From Sindora glabra (taxonomy: Eukaryota; Streptophyta; Magnoliopsida; Fabales; Fabaceae): a stretch of 64,000 nucleotides of DNA. The stretch spans positions 50,497,511 to 50,561,510 of the forward strand of contig CM035235.1 of NCBI GenBank assembly GCA_020226215.1, read 5' to 3'. Position 1 is the first letter of the stretch. Every line of letters starts with the position of its first letter. The position numbers and the translations under genes are program-made. The notes under the pieces are model-generated. The model saw only the letters and a list, made by a program, of their open reading frames with translations, had not been told where the DNA came from and did no database searches. Positions 37,295 to 47,415 of the stretch are shown piece after piece.

Positions 37295-37506
37295 GTAAAA
37301 TCAGTTCTTCTTGTTTGCTTTCCGGGAAAATGATTTGGGTTATATTTTTCATGGAAAATCAAGCTACCGTTTAGGAAAATTGGTGAATCATTTAATTTTA
37401 GCTAAATTTTAGTACTCGTAGAGCATTTTATTATGGTTTGGATTTCGGCTGATTCATTTTTGTGTTATTATGTTATTAATTTGTTTATGTTATTATTGTT
37501 TCACAG
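37295..37506 (+). other. RPP1: 5' UTR intron of the P1 gene
   Basis: A GTAAAA donor at 37,295 follows ...CCTTGCGAG, and an acceptor TTTCACAG ends at 37,506, seven bases before the start codon at 37,514. The intron separates a G+C-richer leader exon from the coding sequence. Leader introns are frequent in plant ribosomal-protein genes and often raise expression. Confidence 0.65.
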
Positions 37507-37513
37507 TCTAAAA

Positions 37514-38156
37514 ATGTCGATCGGAGAGCTGGCCTGCACCTACGCTAGTTTGATCCTTCATGATGATAACAATTCTATTACTGTATCCTTCTTTTGTACA
37601 TTCATGATCCTGGTATACCTTTTGTCTTTGAGTCATTTTGTAGTTCTTCATTTTGAACTTTTTTTGAATCAATGTAAATACATTGGAAGTGAGATTTGGT
37701 GGAAAAAGTAGGTTTAAGTTGTTATTAAATTGTTTCTTGAGATTTTGGGTTTCTCCTTAAGTGATTGGCCACAGGCAGATAAGATTGCAACCTTGGTGAA
37801 AGCTGCCAATGTCCATATTGAGCCTTATTGGCCAAGCTTGTTTGCTAAACTTGCTGAGAAGAGAAGCATTGAGGATCTGGTATTGAATGCCGGTGGTGGT
37901 GGGGCTCCAGTTGCTGTTGCGGCTCCAGCTGCTGCTGCTGCTGTTGGCGGGGCTGCTGCCGATGCTGCCCCTGCAGCTGAGGAGAAGAAGAAGGTAGATT
38001 TTTAGTGAAAAAGTTGTTTTCATTAATTTGGTAAACTGTGTTATCTTCTATTGAGTTATCTAATTGGCATTTGTTTGTTTTTCATTTCTTCCATTCTAAC
38101 AGGAGGAGCCCCAAGAAGAGAGTGACGATGACATGGGATTCAGCTTGTTCGATTAG
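37514..38156 (+). CDS. RPP1: 60S acidic ribosomal protein P1
   Basis: Three coding exons, 37,514-37,582, 37,775-37,993 and 38,103-38,156, join at phase 0 with GT..AG introns to give 113 aa, the usual length for eukaryotic P1. The N-terminal dimerisation domain reads MSIGELACTYASLILHDDNN, continuing into SITADKIATLVKAANV and then SLFAKLAEKRSIEDLV. An Ala/Gly/Pro-rich hinge follows (GGGGAPVAVAAPAAAAA), then a charged tail and the conserved C-terminus SDDDMGFSLFD. P1 pairs with P2 and docks on P0 to form the lateral stalk that recruits elongation factors to the ribosome; the acidic tail is contacted by ribosome-inactivating proteins and factors. The gene is complete and has no odd codons. P1 rather than P2 is indicated by the N-terminal sequence. 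Confidence 0.97.
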
Positions 38157-40500
38157 GAGATCCATTCAGTATGATATAGTCTATTTTTTGTTACTCTGAT
38201 GTTTGTTACTCTGGATTTTGTAGGTCACCTTTATGTTTATTACATGTACCCATTAAGGATAAATTTTGAGTAATAGTCGTGTCAGTGTTCTGAACTTTAG
38301 AATCTTGGTTTATGAACCACATAAGAATTTAGTGGTAAAAAATCTCTCTCTCTCTCTCTCCTATGCAGTGTGAGCATGTGTGCCCTGTCCTCTTGGTGTG
38401 CAAATCTGTTTGATTTGAATCGTAACATGGATGTGGAACTAGTATTGGTATTACTTATTATTTCCCCAAAATTGATGAGTCCTTTACCCTTGATGCAGTT
38501 GCAGTTGCTGCCTAATTTCTATTGTTGTGTTTGAGATGATTGATTGAGTATTTATTTATTTATTTATTTATTTTTTAAACAATCATTGTACCTGCAGTAA
38601 CTTGATATGTAACTTACATATCTCTTCTGTTGAGGATTTTTTGTTCCTGAATAGTCTAGCACTATTTTTTTCAGAATGAAGTTTTTCTGGATTGGAAGAT
38701 AGTATTGGATGATAAGGCTGGCTTCTTTTTTCAATTTTTATGTGTATTATGTTTTATTATAGTGGCCTCTTTATAGATGAAGTTTAATTGAATTTGGCCA
38801 TGTTGAACATCTTGCTGGCTTCGTCTTCCTGTCCTATTTGTATTATTTACTTTGTCCATTTCTAGAATTGCAGCACTCAAGGGAATGATTCGCTATCAAA
38901 TGGTCCATTTGGGTGTTGGATTGATGCTTAGGTAGACAGTATTCGATTGTGTTTAATGTGATACACTATTCCCTGCGTTTAGAATAGCGTTTAGTAGACC
39001 ATAAATATTATGCACGGTTGGTCGATAGTCTCAATTTGCATCCTTTCAGGATTCCGTTTTCCTTAGATTGGGCTATAGATTTCATCAATGAAATAAAAAG
39101 GAAATCTACAGTTGGTTGTTTTGTCGGAAATATTTTTTAACAAATGTCTCTTTTTTTTTGGGGGGGGGGGTAAATTCACATTTTCTTTTTTTTATTGTTT
39201 AATATTTAGTATTATTTATGATATATGCCCCTTTTTCCTTTTACTAGTGTTAATATGATGATTAATTGGATCAATTTTGTCCTTCAAGGGGTGGAATTAG
39301 AAAAATCAATATTTTATAGGGACAATATGCAAAATAGTTCATAGAAATGAAAGCTAGGAAAAATGAATTTCATAGCAACGTAAATGGGAGTTTACTTCTT
39401 ATCACAGGAACAGCTCATTTGTTTGTGTAAAGATAAAGGACCTACGTATTTAACAAAACGATGCATGGTGCTCTATGATAGCAGGGGACGACGTCTCTCG
39501 ACTTATTATTTTTTAATTTTTTGGCCAACACACTCGACTTTTTTCATGCAACATCGAATTGGTAGAATGATTTTTTTTTCATTTTGAGTTTTTATAACTA
39601 TTATTATGAGCAAACAGAATTTCATATTAAAAATTTATTCACAAAGTAAATGAAGCCGTAGTTACTTGCGAAGGACGTTCGTGAATTGCACGATTAAGTA
39701 GCATTACGTATGGTGGTTATCCCTCGGTTTTTTTTTGCTTTGAAAATTAAAATGTCAAATCGTTAATGTTTAAGATTCACAAATTACCAGGTCAACAATA
39801 AAGTTAAGAACTGACTTAAAACTTTCGGATTAAGCTAATTGGTCTACTACCATGACACTTGTGCAAAAGGTATTAACTTGCCCCCCATTTAAATTTAAAT
39901 GGCTTCATGACTTCATTTCATTTTTTAATTGCAAATTCAGATATTATTATTTAATTATTTAAAGGTAATGTCTCCTACGCTTTTGTAAATTTTAATTTTT
40001 TGAATAAAGGAAATCTGATGAAAACTTATTAGTCAAGCAACTACATAGTTGTTTCACATTTTACTATGATTTCAAGCTGGATCGCGTACATTCCTATTGT
40101 ACGGAGGATTGGCCTAAAAACATCTAAATTGTTGTAAGCCCAAAAAAAAAGGGAAAAAAAACATGTTATTTAGCGCATCCTTTTGTTTGTCTTTATTGAA
40201 AGGAATAAAGACATGTTATGATTGGTCTTATGAGTAGAGTAACGTAATTGTTAATATGCGAATAAAGACGTTAAGTAATTTAGTGCATCCTTTTGTTTGT
40301 CTTTTTCTAACATGTACTTAACATATTAATTTATAGAATTATACAAATGAATATGAATTACAGTAACAAACTGATAACCACCGCGCGTAAGGGATGTATA
40401 ATATGCAAATGATAATACGTATTAGGTAAGAGGCTGAATTCCTTCAGTGCTGCCAAGGCATTTCTCCTCGAGTAAATCTAAGGAATGGATGGGTTGGACA
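38157..40500. other. Downstream spacer of the P1 gene
   Basis: The first several hundred bases are probably 3' UTR and flank. Simple repeats are (TC)9 at 38,343-38,360, a TTTA repeat at about 38,549-38,576 and T9G11 at 39,151-39,170. No gene is seen; a 67-codon ORF at 39,384-39,587 has no motif. Confidence 0.5.
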
Positions 40501-40503
40501 GGG

Positions 40504-40577
40504 CCGTAGGTTAGTTCGTACGGTTCATCATTTAAATAGATTGGGCTGAGTCAGCAGGCCAACAAGCTAACCTACGG
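40504..40577. repeat. 11-bp inverted repeat CCGTAGGTTAG / CTAACCTACGG
   Basis: CCGTAGGTTAG at 40,504-40,514 and its exact complement at 40,567-40,577 are separated by 52 bp, about 80 bp before the first LINE codon. It could be an inserted palindromic repeat; function is unknown. Confidence 0.6.
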
Positions 40578-40655
40578 TTCATTTTTTTTTTTTAAATTAA
40601 GCTTTTTATTTTTAAACTTGTAAACAATAAAAAATTTAAAAATTCTAGTAACGTT

Positions 40656-41770
40656 ATGAGCTCTACTAGGGTTTTGGAGGTAGGAAAGAAAGAACTAGCG
40701 GAGGAAGAGAGGGATCTACAAGACATAAGCATGAAAAAATTGAAGAATAAAACACCAATTATTATGGATATGGTTGTAGAGGAAAGGTCTGTATCTAGGT
40801 TGGAGATGGGTGAAGATTCTTGTGCAGGGTAGACTGCTCATCAAAGCTATAAGGCAGGCCTTTTAGGCGCCAAGCAGACTGAGGCGAAAAGGGAAGGGGG
40901 TTTAGAGGGTGAGATGAATGTTAGAGAGGATAGTGGTAAGGAGTTTAAATTTGTTTTTAGTGGTGTTAAGGTGGTAGAAGGTTCGAACGAGGGTTCACCT
41001 TGCCTAACCTCTATTATTTCACAAAAGGAGGAAGAGCGAATTAATAAACCCTAGAAACAAACTTTGATTGTAAAAATTGTTGCGAAGAAATGTCAAATAT
41101 AAGGCTTTGTATAATAAATTAAATCATTTGTAGATACGTGATGGAATTATTGACATCATTAGCTTTACAGCTGATTTCTTTTTTCTTGGTCAAAATCAGT
41201 GCGAAATCTAATTATGAGTTTGCTCTAATGGGTAAATATGATTGATCTATGATCACAATCTTACCATTAGACAATGGGACCCTGAGTTTGACTTGAAAGA
41301 AATGAATATTAAGTGAATGGCAATGCATACCCACCTTTTTGGCCTTCTTATATGGTTTTATGATAAAAAAATTATAACTTTCCTTGGAAATAAAGTTGGG
41401 AAGACCCTAAAAGTGGATATCACTACAATTAAACAAACAAGGGGGAAATATGCCTGAATATGTGTTCAGATAACTTTACAGGAAAAAATACTAACAAATT
41501 TCTCAATCAAAAGGAAGAAATATGTTATAAAATAGGAAAGCATGTATATGATTTGTTTTCATTATGGCAAGTATGGTTATTATGCAAACTATTATCTAGA
41601 AAAACTTGTTCAATTAAAAGGCGTGAGAGAGAATACTTTTGCCCAATGGGTAGAAAAAATTATGAATGTTAATGGGAATGAAAAACCTATTGTGTTCAAA
41701 GAATGGATGTTGGTGCAAAAAAGAAAAAGAATAAAGAATATTAAAAATGGTTATGGGAGTGGTTCTTAGA
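40656..41770 (+). pseudogene. LINE ORF1 (DUF4283 and zinc-knuckle protein), broken
   Basis: From ATG 40,656 the frame runs MSSTRVLEVGKKELAEEERD for 58 codons to a TAG, continues in the same frame to a second TAG after NKP, and then to KQTLIVKIV. Both TAGs stand where Trp is common in this family (PWKQTLIVK). Further on, after a frame change, come WDPEFDLKEMNIK and FGLPIWFYDKKI, typical DUF4283 words. The zinc knuckle at 41,554-41,595 reads CFHYGKYGYYANYY, where the expected CX2CX4HX4C ligands other than the first Cys have become Tyr. It would have been the RNA-binding chaperone of the element. Confidence 0.8.
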
Positions 41771-42430
41771 CAAATAAATATAAAGCTCATAAAACTCAAT
41801 TAAGATCGCATTAATGTTTTGTTGAATGAAAGGGAAGAAAAGGATTAGCTAGAGAATGAAGGAGGTGAAACCATGGGTGAATGGAGAAGAAGAGGTTCTT
41901 CATGAAGTTATAATAGATGAACAAAATAATAATCTAACTAAAATGAGCAAGGAAAAGCAAACTAATAGGAAGGATAAGGAATAAATGTGATGGCGTAGTA
42001 ATATATTACAAGATTAGCCATCATGGCATGAAAAGAAGAATACAAATATAATGTTTCTAACAAAGAGGAAGTGGTGCAAGGAGATATGGTCTAATAAGAG
42101 CCAATAATAATGCAAAAGAGTAGAAGAGTGGTAAGTTACTAGGGAACAAGTTGTGGATTCCCATGTTCAAGAAACTCCAAGTCAGAGTGCTAGAGTAAAG
42201 ATGGGTATGGCTTAAGATCATGATGTGATGGTTATGAATAATAAATTACAACCAAATTCAAAATGTCCTAGTGAGAGTTTTGAAGCCTATAAAAGAAGGA
42301 ATGGATTGGGGAGCATAAGTGTAAAGGTAATGTCAATGTGTTAATACATCAAGCTTAAAGTCCAATTGGCTTAGAATTTTAACAAGGGTATTTATCTTTT
42401 TTTTCTTCATATTTTTTAGTGATTAAAAAA

Positions 42431-45400
42431 ATTATTGTTTGGAATTGTTAAGGTACAGGTGATAAGGATTTTCTCTCACATGTTGATATGATGCTGGGAG
42501 GATTTTTACCTAATATTTTAGTTTTGCTAGAAACTTGGGATAATGTTTCAAGAGGTGCAAATATTATGAGAAGAATAAGCATTAAGAATTGTGTGTTGGT
42601 CCTACAGGATGGTTTTTCTAGAAGGATTTGGTTTAGGTGAAAGAATAGAACAGAAAAGATTGATGTAATGCATAAAAGCTTTCAATTTATTCATGTTCAA
42701 ATAAGTTCAAAATTTGGCAAAGGTTTTTCATAACTATTTATGTCAATCCTAATCCCAGGTTAAAAGTTGATCTTTGGTAAAGCTTAAATAGTATCAATGA
42801 CCAAATGCATGTTAACTAGATGATAATTAGGGATTTTAGTGATAATTAGGATCCCTATAAAAAAGAAGAGGCACTCCTTTTAATTAGTATAAAGCCTTGA
42901 TATTTAATAAGAGAGCTAATGAGTGTAATCTGTTAGAAATTGAATCTAAAGATGGCAAATTCATATGGAAAAGCCCTATTATTAGGAATTATGATCTGCT
43001 TTTTAAAAAACTTGATGAATGCTATGTAATTTGCAATGGCATATTTGTTTTCCTGTAACTTATATGAAAATTCTTCTAAAGGTATTCTCTAATCATCACC
43101 CAATTATGATTAATTTTTTAAAAGGACATCAAATGACAATAACAATTCATTTAAATTTGAAGGTATTGAGCTAACTCACAAAAATCTCTATGAATTTTTG
43201 TCAATAAATTGGCAGTCACTAAAGACTAGAATAAGAATGTCTTTAAGCACATTAAAAAAAGGAAGGAGGAGTTAATGTTTTGCATTATGGGAGTTTAAAG
43301 AACTTCATAATGGTATTAAAATTGTATTCTAGTAAAGTTGGAAAGAGAATTGCAAGAGGAGTTATTTACAACTTTTAGATAGGAAGAGATTATATGGCAA
43401 TAAAAATTTAGGTTTGAATGGATTAATAAGGGAAATCAAAACACCAAATATTACTATATAATAACATTCAAAAGGAAAAGTCAAAATCATATCTCTATGT
43501 TAAGGAATAGTGAGAGTGTTTAAGTGGAAAGAAAATATGATCTTATGGTAATGATTAAAGGCTTTTATTAAGGCTTATTTTAGTAAGAGAAGGATAGTTG
43601 CCCTATCATTGCTACTAATATGACTTATTCTTTTCTCTCAAACCTTCAAAATAAGTTATTACAAGCTCTTATTAGATATGTAGAAATTATAAAGGCTATT
43701 TTTTCTATAAAAGGAAATAAAGCCTTTAGTGTTGATGATTATCTGATTTTGTTCTATCATAGCAACTGGAATATGGTAGGTGATAGTGTCTACAAATTTA
43801 TAAAAGAGATCTTTCATGAAAGAGATGTTGTGAATATTAACAAAACTTTAGTTTATCTTATTCCAAAAATTAACAAACCTAAGTTTATAAACCAGTTTAA
43901 GCCAATCTCCCTATATAATGTTATTTACAAAGAAATGAATAAGATTATTGTTAATAGATTAAAACCCATGCTCTCAATTTAATCTTCTCTTTTCAAGCAA
44001 GTTTTGTTTTTAGTAGATGGATTCGAGATGATATAGTAATAGCCCACAAGATGATTCATTCTATGAGAAAAATGTACAATAAGAAAGGCTTTTTTTTACT
44101 ATAAAAGTGGATTTAGAAAAGGTTTATGACTGTTTGGACTAGGATTTTGTTCGTGAATTGTTGCAAGAGATTAATTTAAATATCCATCATGTCCTCTTTT
44201 CTTAATGTCCTATAGAACAAGAATAAAACAAAAGAATTCTAGCCTTCCTATAGTATTCATCAAGGGGACCTATTGTTTGTGTATATTCTTACTCTATGCA
44301 TGAACAAACTATCTTACTTAATTAGTGATGCTATAAAGAATATACATGGGTTCGTGTAAGGGTCAGGCACAGAACCTATTATTATCGCATATTATGTATG
44401 CTAACAATTTGCTTCTTTTTTAGGAAGAAACAAAAACCAAAATTAATGTAGTTCTTAATTGCTTAAAAAAATTTGTATGGTTTCAAGGCAAAAAATAAAT
44501 TTCTCAAAGATTCATATTTTTGTAGAAAAATATGAAAGGAAAAATTAGAGAGAAAATCATAAATAAATGTGATTTCACTCCTTCCACTAATTTGGAAATG
44601 TATTTTAGAGTTCCCTTTCTTCATAAAAGGGTTATGAGAGCTACATACAGCCACCTGATTAAAAAAGTTCATAATAGATTAGCTGGTTAGAAAGCCTCTT
44701 ATCTTTATATAGTTGGAAGATCAATGCTTGCAAAATTTGTTATTCAAGATCTCTTTGTTATATGATGAAGGTTGCTTCCATTCCTCTCTCTATACTATTA
44801 AAGATTGAAAAATATGAGAAAACCTTCCTATAGGGTCATGAATTAAATAAGAGAAAATTTCATATGATCATTTGGCCTAAAATTTATCAAAGAAAAGAAT
44901 CATATGGCTTCAGTTTTCAAAGATTAAAGGAAATAAATGACACTTGTTTTTTAAAGTCAACTTGGCAAATGTACAATAGGTGCCAAGATTTATGGGTACA
45001 GGTGTTACGACATAAATATTATAGGAATCAACGAAGACCAGAGATGGTTTTGGCAAGAAAGAAAGACTCTTTATTTTAGAAAAATCTTTGTTCTTTATGG
45101 AAACATTGTGCCTCTGGTACAAAATGGAACATTGGAAATGGGATGGCAATCAATTTTTGGGATGATAGGTGGCTAGATAATCTGAGGATTAGAGATACTA
45201 TTCAGGGTTCTATTCCATCAGACTTGGCATCTTTGCCAGTGGCTAAGTTTGGTAATCCCAACAATGGATGACATTTCTTTACATTGCATAATATTCTTTT
45301 GAATTATGTGATGGCTAGACTTTATGCCATAACTCCACCTGATATAAATGATAAAGGGGATGTGTAAACTTGGAAGAGTAAAGATGGCTACTTCTCTGTT

Positions 45401-46362
45401 AAATCTACTTATGAAATGCTAACTGCACATTTTCAAGAAAAGCAAAATAGCATTTAGGAGGATATTTACAAATGGATGGGACCTAAAAAAATATCAAATT
45501 CTTCCTTTGGAGATTATGTAGTGATGGTTTCTTAACTAATGAAGAAAGAAGTAAGAGAAATTTAGGGAGTTCTATCTATCAAATATGCAAGGCTACTTAT
45601 TAGGATGCTCTACATGCTATCAAAGATTTTCCAACAGCCAGACAACTCTGGTCTGGTTAAGGTTAGTTTATGGAAGGGAGAGGATTATCTTCTTCACAGC
45701 TAATCTGCGACAATGGGTGCAAATGAATTTGAGAGGTAGTTACGGTAAAGTTACAAATGAGAACTAGTCTCTTAGATGAGGGATCACTGCTTAGTACATT
45801 TGGTTTTGGAGGAAACAATCTATTTCTGAATCTAGTTTTTGCATGCTAGCAAGACTAATCAATTGTACATTGCAGCTTGAAAAAGACATTGTTGTTGCTC
45901 ATAGTATGTTGCTAATGGGCTTCGTAAAGAAAATAGGCCAAAACATTGACATTGGTTGGTGTTATCCTCACAAGATAGATGAAAATGAACTTTGATGGCG
46001 CAATTAACTTTCGTGGTTATAAGGCTAGTTGTGGTAGGATTTTAAGGAATAATAGGCAAGTGGGTTGCTAGTTTTATAAGAAACATCGGTTCTTGCAATG
46101 CTTTTATGGCAAAAATTTAAGCAGCTAAGGAAAGTTTGTCCCTAACATGGAATTTGGATTAAAGGAGGGTTATTTTAAAGACTAATATCAAGGCTTTAGC
46201 TAAGAAGTTGAATAATGGAGTGTGTGATAATGTAGGAACTAGGTGATTAATGAATCAATGTTATTCTCTGCTTAATAGAAGTTAGGAGGTGAGGGGGGTG
46301 CATATTTATAGGGAGGGCAATAAATGTATAGATTGGTTGACGGCTCGCAACCTTAATTCCTG
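42431..46362 (+). pseudogene. LINE ORF2 (endonuclease, RT, RNase H), broken
   Basis: The endonuclease start IIVWNC(stop)GTG lies at 42,431. RT words include LIPKINKPKFINQFKPISLYN and IYKEMNKIIVNRLKPML (43,620-43,982). The active site appears as LSHIMYANNLLLF, with the catalytic YADD changed to YANN (44,397-44,408). Later SLLYIVGR-like and KINFSKIHIF words continue the RT/thumb. RNase H remnants begin at about 45,985 (KMNFDGAIN) and end at RNLNSC near 46,362. Both catalytic Asp codons being lost means no activity even without the many stops. Confidence 0.85.
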
Positions 46363-46387
46363 CTAACTTCTATTAAGCAGAGAATAA
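46261..46387. repeat. Perfect 25-bp inverted repeat at the LINE 3' end
   Basis: Positions 46,261-46,285 (beginning TTATTCTCTGCTTAATAG) are the exact reverse complement of 46,363-46,387 (ending AAGCAGAGAATAA). The arms are separated by 77 bp. The left arm lies in RNase H coding sequence; the right arm begins where the LINE reading frame ends, so it is an inverted copy of element sequence. Confidence 0.95.
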
Positions 46388-47415
46388 GCTCTAAACACCA
46401 ACTAATGTCTTGCGTTTCGATCTTCAGTCTTGTGTTTCGGTCTTCGGGTTTACATATAGCAAACGATAACATGCAATACGGAAAAGAAAGTTAAGCAAAC
46501 TAACGGCGTTCCGAGACTCCAATCGATGTCACAGTAGTTGAATTATTAGGATTCCTTAATCACGTATCCCGTAGAAACATCTGAAACCGCAGGGACCCCA
46601 CAGCGGCATAACACCCTACATCTTACCTCAGCTTGAGGAACTTCAGAAATCAAGCACATGATTGATCCAGTTAAAACCAATGTTGATTGGAAACTTAAAG
46701 ACAAATTACACGTTGTGTTGTATAGAAGTGCAATTTCAGAGAGTACCAGGCACTGCACAAATTATGTTTCCGTTGCCCCAATAATATTCCAATTCTGTAT
46801 AGAATACTTAGATATTCTTGGCACGTTCTAGACACACGGTCCAAATTTTAGCAAATCCATATTTTGCTGCAGACAATGAAGAAAGAACCAGCAACAACCA
46901 ATGTTGAAACATCCATTTCAATTCTCAAACATTAAATACGCAACACTATTTCGTATGATCATGTTTAAATGGACAATATTGGCTGCCACAGAGATCATTA
47001 CAAGACACCCTACTTCTAAAGTTATTTACATGATATATATCATAACGAGAAGAGCTTGTTAGATTGGAATCTGAAGACACCTTAGACTCAACAAAGTTGA
47101 CAAGCTCGCAAGTACAATTTAGCTTCCAGAGTTCCAGGTTTCTGACTTGACCAATTTAATTTGGTGTCAATTCAGGATACACAATCCCCATCTGTTAATG
47201 AATCAAAATTAGAATTTCCGGGTTTCTGACTTGACCAATCATTTCTTCTTGGTAGAAAGTTCACTGCAGATTTTCACGAAATTCATAGAAAGAGAGTCAA
47301 AGTAGCAAAACAACTTGATAAAACTGCAGAAAAAATCAAGTTATAAACGGACGCAATTTCCTGGTCCAATCAATGTGGCCGCTTCAGAGGTAAACTTGGA
47401 CTCTTACCGATGAAG
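46388..47415. other. Spacer / 3' flank of SWC4
   Basis: This unique, less AT-rich sequence downstream of the SWC4 stop probably includes its 3' UTR. A 19-bp direct repeat GGTTTCTGACTTGACCAAT occurs at 47,137-47,155 and 47,221-47,239. A 70-codon minus ORF at 46,546-46,758 has no recognisable domain. Confidence 0.5.

Larger units (their letters stand above)
40656..46362 (+). mobile_element. L1-type LINE retrotransposon, decayed
   Basis: The element reads in the plus direction with ORF1 (DUF4283/zinc-knuckle Gag-like), apurinic endonuclease, reverse transcriptase, a zf-RVT-like region and a C-terminal RNase H, the usual order for plant L1 elements. The body is peppered with stops and frame shifts. 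No poly(A) tail is seen at the 3' side; instead the sequence runs into an inverted copy of its own RNase H region. The 5' limit is set at the first ORF1 ATG; the true untranslated start is not visible. Confidence 0.88.

Noticed and set aside
44864..45079. Separate small plus-strand gene
   Set aside because: It is a fragment of the LINE ORF2 region between RT and RNase H, not an independent gene.
46546..46758. 70-codon minus-strand ORF downstream of SWC4
   Set aside because: No homology recognised and no in-frame link to SWC4, whose own stop at 47,416 gives a family-typical length.
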